A stretch of DNA of 64,000 bases, taken from Oscillatoria salina IIICB1 (lineage in GTDB: Bacteria; Cyanobacteriota; Cyanobacteriia; Cyanobacteriales; SIO1D9). Shown here piece after piece: positions 37,901 to 46,439 of this stretch (the first letter of the stretch is position 1; the number at the start of each line of letters is the position of its first letter). The DNA is taken from contig NZ_JAAHBQ010000011.1 of the NCBI RefSeq assembly GCF_020144665.1, forward strand, positions 1-64,000, given 5' to 3'. The notes under the pieces are model-generated. The model had not been told where the DNA came from. It made no database searches and saw only the letters and a program-made list of their open reading frames with translations. The position numbers and the translations under genes were made by a program.

Positions 37901-40635
37901 GTGGACTCGATGCAATTGATGACACAGTATCAACTACCATCGACACACCGATCGATATTCCACTTCTCAATAATGACCAACTTGGTGATGGTTTAGCAGA
38001 TCTCGCGATCGATGAGGCTAGTATTGTTAACGGAACAGCAATTGTCAACGATAATGGTACTCCGGCTGACTTTTCTGACGACTTTATCAGCTACACTCCC
38101 GATGCAGGTTTTACTGGGGTAGAAGACTTTACTTATACCCTCACGGATATTAACGGTAATACTGATACGGCGACGATTACTGTTAACGTAGGTGGTGTAG
38201 TGGTCGAACCACTCGATGCGATCGATGATACAGTGACAACTGAGATTGATACACCAGTAGAAATCGATGTTTTGGGTAATGATACTCCTACCGAAGGACA
38301 ACTACAAATTGCGATCGCTGAAGATGAAGTTGTCAATGGAACCGCAGTAGTCAATAATAATGGTACTCCTGATGATTTATCTGACGACTTTATCGTTTAT
38401 ACTCCTGATGCAGGTTTTGAGGGTGTAGAAGACTTTGGTTATACGATTACCGATGCTGATGGTAACACTGATACTGCCCGAATTACAGTGGAAATTGGTA
38501 ATCAACTACAAGCGGAAGATGATTTAGCTACAGCCGATCCGAATACACCAGTCGAAATTGATGTTCTTGCTAATGATACCGATCCTGAAGGAGATCCGCT
38601 ACAAATTAGCATTCTGACAGATCCTACCAATGGTACGGCTGTAGTTAATGATAACGGTACTCCTGACGATCTCTCTGATGACTTTGTTACCTATACACCC
38701 AATGCTGATTTTAATGGTGTTGATAGCTTTACTTATCAAGTAGATGACGGTAATGGTAACACTGACACGGCTACCGTGAATGTAATCGTTGAAGAAGCTA
38801 ACCAACCACCAGAAATTCTTGCCCCAGAAGTGGTGGAAATCGACGAAGATACAGAAGGGGGAATTGTCTTTACTGGAAACGATTTAACGATTTCGATTAC
38901 CGATCCTGATGTTCTCGACGACGCGATCGGTGTAGAATTGGTGGCGACGGATGGAAGTTTGAGTCTTGGCGATCCTAGCGGATTAATTTTCTTTAATGGG
39001 GATGATACGAGTAACCTCTTGCTGACTGGGACGCTGGATGCGATTAACTCAGCTTTGGATGGTTTAACTTTCACTCCCTTTGCTGACTTCGCTGGTGAGA
39101 CGACGATTGAAATTTTTGCTAACGATTTCGGTAATAATGGTGCAGGTGGTCCGCTAACCGATAATGAAGTCATCGAAATTACTGTTAATCCCATCAATGA
39201 TGCACCAATAAATCTGTTTAACGGTGAATCTCTCGACGACACTACGCTTCCAGAGTTTACCAGTACGGAAACTAATCCTGCGATTGTCTTTTCTAGCGAG
39301 AATGGAAATCAACTCTCAATTACTGATGTTGACGCATCGCCAGATCCAGTTACAGTAACATTAGCGGCAGAAAATGGCATTCTCGATTTAGGTGGTGATA
39401 CCACCGGATTAATTTCTTCTGGTGGAGATGGTACGAATCAAATTAGTTTGACTGGTACCGTTGAAGAGATTAACACAGCTTTAGATGGTTTAACTTATAC
39501 ACCAAATGCTGATTTCAGTGGCGAAGATAGCATTACGATTACTACCAATGACTTAGGAAATAATGGTGCAGGTGGTGCGTTATCTGATACCGATGCGATC
39601 GCGATTACGGTTGAAGAAGGAACAGTGACAGAACCACCAAGCCTCACTCGCAACAATAATAACGTTTTTGCGATCGGTGGCAATCAAGAAAATGTCAATC
39701 TCAAATTTACCTTGAATGAAGCGCTTTCTGATGCAGCGAATGTCAATGAGGTTGGTTTCTATCGCGTTGATGACGAGTCTGGTACGATTAACGGGATTTC
39801 ACCAGGAGACTTACGCTATACTACCGCAGCCCTGAGCAATGGAGAAGTAATTTTCTCTGCTTTATCGAACGAATCTCCAGATTTCTTTATCGATCCTGAA
39901 CGTATTATCGAGTTTAGCGGTGGGGATAATATCGGTTTCTATCTGGTTTCTGATGGTTCTACAGATGAAGTTTTAGCCGGACAAGTACCTTCAAGTCAAG
40001 TTTACTTCGGTACGGTCGATTTAACTCAGCTAGAGGTTTCTGACTTGGGAACTAATGCGTTTACAATCGGTTGGGAAGATTTACCTGTTAGCGGTAGCGG
40101 TACGGAAAATGACTTTGATGATGTTTTGTTTGAGGTTGAGTTAACTACCGAAGATACGCGATCGGGAACTGATATTCAAGGGCTACGAGAAATCGTTGAT
40201 TTGCGGGAAATCGATGTTGACGGTGATGGTAATGTCGATACTTCGGTTTCCGCTATCTTCCAAGCTTTCGGTGAATCTGGTTTGACTAATCGCGGTGGTT
40301 TGTATCAGATTGATAATCTTCTTGGTAGTGTTGGTGGTGTTAATCCCGGAGATGCAGGTTATGCTCAAGCTGCTTTATCAGCGAGTGTGGTAGAGTTTGC
40401 TGAAGGTGAGACTCTTTCAGCTAATCTCACTGGTGGTCAACTTTATGCACCTTATCTGATTTCTACCGATGGACAGACGACGAATACTTACTTTGCTTTC
40501 TTAGAAGCTAATCCGGGTAGTGCTGACCAAGTTCGTTTGTTGGGAGATAATACTTTTGGTTTCGAGGATTTAATCGCTAATGATGCTGGTTTCGATGCTT
40601 CTTACGATGATTTTGGTTTCCAAGTGGTTATTTAA
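34981..40635 (+). CDS. Giant DUF4347 surface protein with tandem Ig-like repeats
   Basis: An 1884-residue acidic protein. Residues about 30-185 are a DUF4347 domain with HIVTHG (His83) and IYGCN (Cys125). A right-handed-helix-like region (about 190-450) follows, then a run of cadherin/Ig-like repeats with the DVLANDTD motif. Four of these, encoded at 36718-37893, are near-identical 98-residue units, followed by diverged copies. The C terminus holds two DUF4114-like units (VGFYRVDDESG...GWEDLPVSG...FDDVLFEV). No classical signal peptide is visible; such proteins usually leave by type I secretion. A role in adhesion or surface coat is inferred. GGAGTAAGG lies just before the ATG. Confidence 0.88.
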   Translation: MKSIIAQYKGLQTSTTTIESPLDDRDTGMLVVIDKKIQDYEILAKGGQNGAKVFILDDKDDGVKQITALLQNQTVQSLHIVTHGASGCLFLGDSKLSLETLDNYFTELENWAKTLHGSSLLIYGCNVAQKSRGQNFVEQLSRITGAKIAAASHPVGSRSQGGNWNLDYTTGKITSPLAFTDEVRLAYQGIFPVDIADGDVAGLIAAIEAINNGTAADNIINLATGGTYTFDGTTTTLFPDIPDGNAAIDNGVSALPPITSDVVINGNGATIARDPAASAFRLFYIDGTSTPAGNLSLDNVTLTGGRAEVPSGGAGTFPVAEDDGGAIFITNGATATITNSILSDNSSADDGGAILNQGTLSVENTDFLNNTAEGDDGIEDGGGAIENDGALGEGILNLTNSDFSGNTAADEGGAIRNRNNAQIIDGGNNTFNDNNPSNVEIIGDMNPAANDPPFNSVPPAQTTDLSTPLLFQTDAATDTGNDLQILDPDADPAVDPFEVTLAVDSGTLTLPNTTGLTFTTGDGTDDPTLTFTGTLNDINAALDGLAFNPAAAGVATLTVTSDDGALTDTDTVEITVTGAGGVFDAVDDTATTALDTPVNIDVLANDTDDDADPSDLEVDPASIAGVINGTAVVDADGTILYTPNTGFVGSEDFTYDLIDADGNRDTATVTVTVGGTTGGVFDAVDDTATTALDTPVNIDVLANDTDDDADPSDLEVDPASIAGVVNGTAVVDADGTILYTPDADFVGSEDFTYDLIDADGNRDTATVTVTVGGTTGGVFDAVDDTATTALDTPVNIDVLANDTDDDADPSDLEVDPASIAGVVNGTAVVDADGTILYTPNTGFVGSEDFTYDLIDADGNRDTATVTVTVGGTTGGVFDAVDDTATTALDTPVNIDVLANDTDDDADPSDLEVDPASIAGVVNGTAVVDADGTILYTPDADFVGVEDFTYDLIDADGNRDTATVTVTVGEGVVGGGLDAIDDTVSTTIDTPIDIPLLNNDQLGDGLADLAIDEASIVNGTAIVNDNGTPADFSDDFISYTPDAGFTGVEDFTYTLTDINGNTDTATITVNVGGVVVEPLDAIDDTVTTEIDTPVEIDVLGNDTPTEGQLQIAIAEDEVVNGTAVVNNNGTPDDLSDDFIVYTPDAGFEGVEDFGYTITDADGNTDTARITVEIGNQLQAEDDLATADPNTPVEIDVLANDTDPEGDPLQISILTDPTNGTAVVNDNGTPDDLSDDFVTYTPNADFNGVDSFTYQVDDGNGNTDTATVNVIVEEANQPPEILAPEVVEIDEDTEGGIVFTGNDLTISITDPDVLDDAIGVELVATDGSLSLGDPSGLIFFNGDDTSNLLLTGTLDAINSALDGLTFTPFADFAGETTIEIFANDFGNNGAGGPLTDNEVIEITVNPINDAPINLFNGESLDDTTLPEFTSTETNPAIVFSSENGNQLSITDVDASPDPVTVTLAAENGILDLGGDTTGLISSGGDGTNQISLTGTVEEINTALDGLTYTPNADFSGEDSITITTNDLGNNGAGGALSDTDAIAITVEEGTVTEPPSLTRNNNNVFAIGGNQENVNLKFTLNEALSDAANVNEVGFYRVDDESGTINGISPGDLRYTTAALSNGEVIFSALSNESPDFFIDPERIIEFSGGDNIGFYLVSDGSTDEVLAGQVPSSQVYFGTVDLTQLEVSDLGTNAFTIGWEDLPVSGSGTENDFDDVLFEVELTTEDTRSGTDIQGLREIVDLREIDVDGDGNVDTSVSAIFQAFGESGLTNRGGLYQIDNLLGSVGGVNPGDAGYAQAALSASVVEFAEGETLSANLTGGQLYAPYLISTDGQTTNTYFAFLEANPGSADQVRLLGDNTFGFEDLIANDAGFDASYDDFGFQVVI
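36718..37893 (+). repeat. Four 294-bp tandem repeats inside the surface protein gene
   Basis: Units start at about 36718, 37012, 37306 and 37600, and the same TTTGATGCGG site recurs exactly every 294 bases. Differences between units are few and mostly silent. The fourth unit changes SEDF to VEDF near its end. The near identity implies recent duplication or gene conversion. Confidence 0.95.
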
Positions 40636-41006
40636 GGAACCACGAATGAAGGCTGATGAACTCGAATAATTGTCAGTTCATCGGATAAATTACTGTTTGA
40701 GTGACAAAGTCCGCTTGGGTGGACTTTGTTTTGTTTTCTAGCAATAGCAATGAACAGTAAACAGTAAACAGTAAATAAAGAAAAGATCGGAGCCTATGCT
40801 AGCAAGTTTTTCTGAAAATGAGGATATCTTGAGTCAACTCGTTCTCTGCTCTAAAATCTGGATCGGGATTAGCTCCCCAATCTATATTGCCTAGTTAAGA
40901 GGATAAGAAGCAAGAATCTCCCGTTATAATCTTTGAATTAGCGGGAGATTGTCAATACTTCAGCTTGAAAAATACCATGCAGAAATAACTTAGAAGAAAT
41001 TACTAC
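40636..41006. other. Intergenic region after the surface protein
   Basis: 371 bases with no gene. It contains the terminator at 40705-40737, a short AACAGTAAACAGTAAACAG repeat near 40750, and a 9-bp hairpin AATCTCCCG/CGGGAGATT at 40915-40950 just beyond the 3' end of the minus-strand peptidoglycan-binding gene. Confidence 0.7.
40705..40737 (+). terminator. Terminator of the surface protein gene
   Basis: CAAAGTCC (40705-40712) pairs with GGACTTTG (40721-40728) around an 8-base loop, followed by a T-rich tract (TTTTGTTTT). Confidence 0.85.
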
Positions 41007-41474
41007 TTAGTCGCGAGTGCGAGTAATAGTTAAAGCTTTCCAAGTATTTTCACCAACCATACCATCTGCAATTAAATTATAACGGCGCTGAAAAGCCATC
41101 ACTGCGGCTTCAGTTTTCGAGCCAAAAATACCATCAATTTTGCCTCGATATTCGCCACTTTCCTGCAAAGCTGTTTGTAAAGTTTCTACAGCCGCTCCCC
41201 GACTACCTCGTTCGAGCAAAGGTAGATTAACTGGAGCATCTTTATACAAACTTTCCCAAGTTTTTTCCCCAACGATCCCATCTACAGGAAGAAACATTCG
41301 GTATTGAAATTTTTTGACAGCCATTTCTGTTTCCTCATCGAAAACACTATCAACTTCGCTATCGAAAACACCGCGATCTGCTAATAACTCTTGTAATTCT
41401 CGCACGGAATTCCCGCGATCGCCAAGCTGTAACAGGGGTTTATTTACTTTGATTTGAATTTTTGTTTTAGTCAT
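41007..41474 (-). CDS. Protein with two peptidoglycan-binding domains
   Basis: A 155-residue protein made of two PG_binding_1 repeats: LQLGDRGNSVRELQELLADRG...VDSVFDEETEMAVKKFQ and LERGSRGAAVETLQTALQESG...IDGIFGSKTEAAVMAFQ, each ending in DGxVGExTWxxL. These three-helix modules bind cell-wall peptidoglycan. There is no catalytic domain and no obvious signal peptide, so the export route is unclear. It stands alone. Confidence 0.92.
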   Translation of the reverse strand: MTKTKIQIKVNKPLLQLGDRGNSVRELQELLADRGVFDSEVDSVFDEETEMAVKKFQYRMFLPVDGIVGEKTWESLYKDAPVNLPLLERGSRGAAVETLQTALQESGEYRGKIDGIFGSKTEAAVMAFQRRYNLIADGMVGENTWKALTITRTRD

Positions 41475-42074
41475 GTGAATTTTCGATATCGACGTTCTAA
41501 TACTCTCAGATTAGAAAGTGTAAGTTATGTCTTACGTCCCTCAAGATGCAGATATTTTTGGGGGGTATTTCTTTCTCACCCCCATCCTGGGGAGGAGGAG
41601 AAGAAGAGAAAATTTATTCTCATTCTGCAAAAGGAGTACTATCTAGGAGAGATAGTCAGAAAAAATACTCAAATTCTCTAAAGAGCTGCTGCTATCTTTG
41701 CGGATGGGAAGCGAAGAGATCGCTTTTGTCTCGTGGGAAACTAAGCTGAAAGTTTGCTAAGTTTGTTGCCAAAAACACGAGCAATAGCTAAACTAGCTTG
41801 AGTTGTGTTTTAGTAATTGCTTGAGTCATTCAATTACCGGAAGTATAATTTCGATATTTCAAATCTAATCTCGACAAAAACCGTATCACCTCACCTGTAT
41901 TAATTAGCTTTGACTCACTTGAATAGTTCACCCAGTAGCAGGATGTCAAAGTAAATTTATTTGGGGAATACTAGCTAGTGAAACTTGTTTGTGAGTGCTA
42001 GTGGGAAGATTCAATAATTATTTTCACAGAGCGCCATAAGCACGCTGCAAGTGTAGTTAAGTTTGAGAAAAATT
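41475..42074. other. Gene-poor 600-base region
   Basis: No convincing gene. A 38-codon frame from ATG 41527 (MSYVPQDADIFGGYFFLTPI) has a plausible opening but decays into Arg-rich nonsense and may be a remnant. The rest is AT-rich with no repeats or RNA that I recognise. Confidence 0.5.
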
Positions 42075-42548
42075 ATGTCTTGGCTAAGATTTTCGCCTTT
42101 TGGGAGAGTAGCGATCGCTTTAGGATCGGCTATTCTAATTACTTCTTGTTCCCAACCAAATGTAGCAGTAACTCAAGCACAAGTTGAACCCGAAGAAACT
42201 GAAATCGCACAAGCTACTTCCGAACAATGGCGACGTATGAGTGCAGCCGAACAAAACGAAGAAATTGAAAATATTTTAAATAATCGTTTGGGTATTGCTG
42301 CACTTAATCAGTTAGCAATTGAAGGTTTTATTGGCTACGGTTGCGATAAAAGTTACTATGTTAGCGAGCAATACGGCAGATTTCAAACTTTATTAAGGGT
42401 ACAATGCAACGAACCCAAAGGAGCGTCTTCAGCTATCGGTTACGATGAAGTTCGGGTAATTTTCAGCCGCTTTGAAGATAATATTGAAAATTTTGAAATT
42501 GAGCGAGTTTCTCAAGAAACTCCTCCAGAAACTACTTTACCTGATTAA
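42075..42548 (+). CDS. Putative lipoprotein
   Basis: A 157-residue protein from the ATG at 42075 (an in-frame TTG lies 12 bases upstream). The N terminus is a lipoprotein signal peptide: IALGSAILITSCSQ, with the lipid-carrying cysteine at about residue 25. The mature part is acidic, has a helical EQWRRMSAAEQNEEIENILN stretch and two further cysteines (GYGCDKSYY and RVQCNE) that could form a disulfide. I do not recognise the family. A terminator follows at once. Confidence 0.72.
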   Translation: MSWLRFSPFGRVAIALGSAILITSCSQPNVAVTQAQVEPEETEIAQATSEQWRRMSAAEQNEEIENILNNRLGIAALNQLAIEGFIGYGCDKSYYVSEQYGRFQTLLRVQCNEPKGASSAIGYDEVRVIFSRFEDNIENFEIERVSQETPPETTLPD

Positions 42549-42588
42549 TAATTAATCAAGTGGCGCTTTGACGTTAATTATTTTTTTT
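42547..42588 (+). terminator. Terminator of the lipoprotein gene
   Basis: AATAATTAA, overlapping the stop codon, pairs with TTAATTATT at 42574-42582 and runs into a tract of eight Ts. Confidence 0.7.
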
Positions 42589-42646
42589 GCAGAGGGGCTA
42601 AAGAGTTATTTACTAACTTTTGTTTAGCCCCTGCTGACTAGGAACT

Positions 42647-42721
42647 TTAACCATTAAGAAGTAAGCCTAAAAAGATGAGTAAAGCCACGAATGCTAAACT
42701 ATAAATGTATTTTTTCATCAT
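42647..42721 (-). CDS. Possible 24-residue single-pass membrane peptide
   Basis: A very short minus-strand frame: MMKK, then a hydrophobic run (IYSLAFVALLIFLGLLL) ending in NG and stop. The composition is that of a one-helix membrane peptide with a positive N terminus. No strong Shine-Dalgarno is seen. It could be a real micropeptide or chance; conservation would decide. Confidence 0.3.
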   Translation of the reverse strand: MMKKYIYSLAFVALLIFLGLLLNG

Positions 42722-42788
42722 CAAAAACTATCTCAACTAAATATCTATATTTTATGGTAAAATACTAGGCAAAGTAGGTTAACCAAAA

Positions 42789-43256
42789 ATGGCTTATAAT
42801 AGAATCAGGGTTGCGAAAGATAAAGCTGATTTAGTAAAAAGTTTATTGAATTCCAATAACAAAACCGCTCCCTTTCAAACCTATGCCGATCTTATCGCCT
42901 TTGCCGCAGCTTTAGGCGCAAAACGGAAAAAACGAGTTTCTCTAGGAGAAATTTCCCAAAGCGAACCAGCCCCTATTGGTTTAGAGATTTTTGTTTCTAG
43001 AGGCTACGATTTAGAGATTAAGTTATTGGCGATCGCGGAAACTCACGATACCAAAATTCTCTCTCCTCTTGACCCCATTGCTGAAAATGAACGCTTGCAA
43101 ATTTTTGAAGAATATGCTAATGGAGGATTAGAAATTTTGCAAGAAGAATTACGCGGCGCAGTGGACTATACCGAACGACTATTATTAATAATGAGTCAAG
43201 AACGTTATCAGTCAGTACAGCCCGGAGAAGAATTCGATTTAAGTCGATTTCTGTAA
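42789..43256 (+). CDS. DNA phosphorothioation-associated protein 4
   Basis: A 155-residue protein matching the Dnd system-associated protein 4 family: VAKDKADLVKSLLNS at the N terminus, TYADLIAFAAALGAKRKKRV near residue 32 and EEYANGGLEILQEELRG near residue 105. Its molecular job is not established. Genes of this family travel with dnd clusters, which supports treating this as the left edge of the phosphorothioation island. It converges with the following DGQHR gene. Confidence 0.85.
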   Translation: MAYNRIRVAKDKADLVKSLLNSNNKTAPFQTYADLIAFAAALGAKRKKRVSLGEISQSEPAPIGLEIFVSRGYDLEIKLLAIAETHDTKILSPLDPIAENERLQIFEEYANGGLEILQEELRGAVDYTERLLLIMSQERYQSVQPGEEFDLSRFL

Positions 43257-43268
43257 TTAGTAAATGCT

Positions 43269-43293
43269 TGTAATTGGGCTATAATTACATTTT
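43269..43293. terminator. Weak terminator between convergent genes
   Basis: TGTAATT pairs with AATTACA (7 bp, 7-base loop), followed by four Ts. It separates the protein 4 gene from the minus-strand DGQHR gene. Confidence 0.5.
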
Positions 43294-44898
43294 CTAACAA
43301 ACAAATTTTTTTGCCAAAATTCTCGGTAATCCTACCTCTTTTGGCGCAACAAACTTACCCTTAAAACCGATTGCTCGATCCTCAATTGTTCTCGCTTCAG
43401 CAAGTTCTCGTCGCAACTCCGCACGTTCAAATTTATCTTTAATTCCACCAAGAATATAAACTATTAACCGGGCTGCTAAATCTCGTCCCGATACCAGAAC
43501 TCGCTTTTTATTTGGGTCATATAAAACACTATACCAAAGAGAACTAGGACGATCCATATTACTGAAACCATCATCAACATCGAAGCTAATTAGTTTCGGA
43601 AAAATCTCTTCTAGTGAGAAGTTTTTTTGGAAAACTAAGATACCCAAAGCTTGCGCGATCGCCACTTGTCCCACAGGACGAAAAAGCATATTTCCTTCAC
43701 CTTTTGGCTTCTCAAAACTAAAGCGACGCAGTTGGGGAGTTTTTTCACCTTCTGCTAATCTTTGATAACTAGGTAAACTCGCTAAATAATCAAACAATTC
43801 TTGAAAATATTTAATGCCAATTTCTAATTCATCATCCTCAGGACGCATGGGAATCAAATTCTTTTTATCCGAAGATTTCCAATTTTTAAACTTATAGCCT
43901 AAATATCTTTCAGACATATCTTGTAGCGCTTGTAAGGTCGTCAAAACCGTTGCTTTAGCCGCTACTGTCGGACTATCCCAATTAACCCGAGAATCGTCTC
44001 GTAACAAAGGATGAGATACAGCTACTTTCCTCGCCACAATCGAAAATCCATTGTCTTCATCGAGTAAAGCCAATTGTCCTTTACTCAGTCTTACCGCCAT
44101 TAAATTGACGTGAACAAAAATTGACCTAATGCGTCGTTTTGCTTCGTCACGAGTTTCGCCTTTCACTACAGCAGGAATAAATTCAATACCGATTTGTTCG
44201 TATGCCAAATTTTGTAAATAAGAAAATTCAAGTTCGTATTCTTCGAGCAGATCGTCAACAGTAATTACACCTCCGCTAGCTTTTTTAACTTTGTTGTAAC
44301 ACTGAAGTTTACCAGTTTTAATTAATTCCATTAAGCCTTGAATTCCCATTAGTCGATGTTGTCCATCAAGGGCAAAAATGGAAACCCCAGGAGACACATC
44401 TAATAATCCGACTTTTCCTTCTTTATCTAAAGCATTAAAATCAACTGCGGATTTAGTTGCGCGTTTGTTTTCGTCCCACTCTGTTGCATTTGGGTTGTCT
44501 ACCCAGTCAGGACTAATAACTACTAAAACCGCCGGAAATTTATGTGCAACTCTTGCCGCGAGATATTGAGCGAGAGGTGCTTGACGCGACCAATCTAAAG
44601 GACGTTGTTGGATGTCGTCAATAGTGTCTGAATCTCTAACTACATTACCTGTTTTTTCGTCGAATTTTTGCCGAAATAAAGGTAATTGGGAGGCGAAACG
44701 GACGCGACTGTCTAACCATTCAAGAGTCACGGAACCAATATATGCTTCTGTACTCCCCATCCAAGTCTTTTGAGCTAAAATGCGATCGTTTTTTCCTAAG
44801 TATTTATCTAATAAAATGGCTAGTGTGGATCGTTCTTGGTTTTCTTGTTCCAGCACTTGACTGGTTATGTCTCCAGTTGAGCTTGTGGCGCTGTCCAT
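43294..44898 (-). CDS. DGQHR-domain protein (DndB-related, long form)
   Basis: A 534-residue protein with the DGQHR signature (LDGQHRLMGIQGLM, residues 177-190) that defines the DndB-like family. It is much longer than DndB itself (391 residues here), with extra N-terminal sequence before the motif and a long helical C-terminal half. DndB relatives act as transcriptional regulators or in phosphorothioation-linked functions. Located inside the dnd island but as its own minus-strand unit, with a candidate promoter upstream. It may be a second regulator or an accessory defence protein; that is inference. Confidence 0.82.
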   Translation of the reverse strand: MDSATSSTGDITSQVLEQENQERSTLAILLDKYLGKNDRILAQKTWMGSTEAYIGSVTLEWLDSRVRFASQLPLFRQKFDEKTGNVVRDSDTIDDIQQRPLDWSRQAPLAQYLAARVAHKFPAVLVVISPDWVDNPNATEWDENKRATKSAVDFNALDKEGKVGLLDVSPGVSIFALDGQHRLMGIQGLMELIKTGKLQCYNKVKKASGGVITVDDLLEEYELEFSYLQNLAYEQIGIEFIPAVVKGETRDEAKRRIRSIFVHVNLMAVRLSKGQLALLDEDNGFSIVARKVAVSHPLLRDDSRVNWDSPTVAAKATVLTTLQALQDMSERYLGYKFKNWKSSDKKNLIPMRPEDDELEIGIKYFQELFDYLASLPSYQRLAEGEKTPQLRRFSFEKPKGEGNMLFRPVGQVAIAQALGILVFQKNFSLEEIFPKLISFDVDDGFSNMDRPSSLWYSVLYDPNKKRVLVSGRDLAARLIVYILGGIKDKFERAELRRELAEARTIEDRAIGFKGKFVAPKEVGLPRILAKKFVC

Positions 44899-44928
44899 AA
44901 GTTTTTTATTATTTGCTTGATTTTTATA

Positions 44929-44957
44929 AAATTATCAGTTTACTATATTATAGTCAA
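44929..44957 (-). promoter_or_regulatory. Candidate promoter of the long DGQHR gene
   Basis: On the minus strand TTGACT (44957-44952) is followed after 17 bases by TAATTT (44934-44929), about 30 bases before the start codon. Spacing is ideal for a housekeeping sigma factor; the -10 is imperfect. Confidence 0.4.
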
Positions 44958-45174
44958 CACAATAAAAAATACTTTTTTATCATGTATTAGCAAATTAGTC
45001 AAGTTAAGTTTTGAAATATCTGTTTTGGCTGTGGAGCGAGTAGAGGAGAGTTTAGGCGCGCGATCGGGTTTATCCTTCTTGCCTCTCTCAGTCCAATAGT
45101 AACCTACTTGCAGCCATAATTACAATTGTCATTGAATCTTGAAATATACTCAATCGATGAAAAGTAATATGAGT

Positions 45175-46350
45175 TTACATCCAATCCAAGCTCACTTTAA
45201 CTCTTTCAATTGCTACTCTTACAGCACTGGTATGAGATAAAACTTTGTATGGTTTAGCTGGGTTTTTCGGATTCGGACTAGAGATAATGACATTTCCTTG
45301 CCAAAGTTGGCTTCCTCTTGACCAATCTAATTGAGCGAGTTGAGATACTTTATCAGCCTCAAAATAATAATTATATTGATTGTAAGTCTGATAAAGTAAA
45401 CGTCCTAAAATTTCAAGTCCGACACTTCTACCTAAAATACAATGTTCTTTGAATTTAGCGATTTCATCAACTGTTAAATCTTCAACATTGGTTTCAAATA
45501 TGTGTTTAGTAGAACTGCACTCTGAAAAAAACTGATTCAAACAGGCAACCATAGCATCAGATAACTTGTCTACATCATGGTGTTGAAGTTCATTGCTTGG
45601 AACGTTAGTAAAAGCACAACTTACAGTTCTAGCTATGTAGTTAGTGGTGTAAATTAATTTTTTCTTTGTAGAAGGAGAATTTTTAATTTTTTCCGTTTTT
45701 CCATTAAACATTGGCACTCGCTCGATTAAGTTTTTAGTAATACCAACTCTTCCTTCAAACTCACCAAATGACAAAAGTAGCGCTTTATCCAATGGCTTAG
45801 TTTGTGCCATGTCACGGAAATCTGTTTGACACTGATTAAAGTCAGACTCTAGAACCAGTGTAATCGGAAAATCATTATCAGCTATCAATTCGCCTTCTTG
45901 ACTTTCAATCAGTTCATGAATAGCACGTTTACGATGTTGTCCGTCTGTAATATCTAACTTAACACCGCGAGGAATGACTACTAAACAGAATCCCCTACCC
46001 AACTCGATTAATTCAATCTCCTCTGGGTTGACATTAGCCGTCAAAGTACCTAAAATCCAAGGTTTACTCCTTTTAGTACGTTCGAGAAGATATTGTTTTA
46101 CTTCATCAACATGACCTTTTACCTCTGGACGATTTTTACCTGAATCGGGATCGTTACCTGTAGATGGCTTTGCTTGTAAAAGAGTAGGTAGGTCATCAGC
46201 AGGAAGATTGATTTGCACCATTTTCCGCTTTCCCTGCTGGAAAATAAGCCCCGGATAGCACTTCTGACGGTGATATTTTGCAAAGTATGGCTCAATAATA
46301 GAATCTAGTCGCTGATTGGTTTCAAAGTAAAGGTCGTTGTTTTCAGACAT
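45175..46350 (-). CDS. dndB: DNA sulfur modification protein DndB
   Basis: A 391-residue DGQHR-domain protein (ITDGQHRKRAIHEL, motif at about residues 136-140), of normal DndB length. In studied systems DndB is a DNA-binding regulator that represses the dnd operon and tunes modification. Here it is divergent from dndC, the classic arrangement, with 89 bases between the starts. The chosen start is the ATG at 46350 (MSENNDLYFE); the frame continues upstream only to a TTG. Confidence 0.9.
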   Translation of the reverse strand: MSENNDLYFETNQRLDSIIEPYFAKYHRQKCYPGLIFQQGKRKMVQINLPADDLPTLLQAKPSTGNDPDSGKNRPEVKGHVDEVKQYLLERTKRSKPWILGTLTANVNPEEIELIELGRGFCLVVIPRGVKLDITDGQHRKRAIHELIESQEGELIADNDFPITLVLESDFNQCQTDFRDMAQTKPLDKALLLSFGEFEGRVGITKNLIERVPMFNGKTEKIKNSPSTKKKLIYTTNYIARTVSCAFTNVPSNELQHHDVDKLSDAMVACLNQFFSECSSTKHIFETNVEDLTVDEIAKFKEHCILGRSVGLEILGRLLYQTYNQYNYYFEADKVSQLAQLDWSRGSQLWQGNVIISSPNPKNPAKPYKVLSHTSAVRVAIERVKVSLDWM

Positions 46351-46439
46351 CTTAGCTAATAAAATCAAATAAAACCTATCTAATCATCATAATAGCGATT
46401 TAATACCATATAAAACCAGAACAATACGGAGTTTATTAC
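46351..46439. promoter_or_regulatory. dndB-dndC divergent promoter region
   Basis: 89 AT-rich bases between two divergent start codons, so promoters for dndB and dndCDE must overlap or abut here. ACGGAG lies eight bases before the dndC ATG. If DndB acts as in other dnd systems, its operator should be in this stretch; no operator motif was assigned. Confidence 0.65.

Noticed and set aside
41527-41643. Short frame opening MSYVPQDADIFGG
   Set aside because: It turns into a basic low-complexity stretch and stops after 38 codons. At best it is a decayed remnant.
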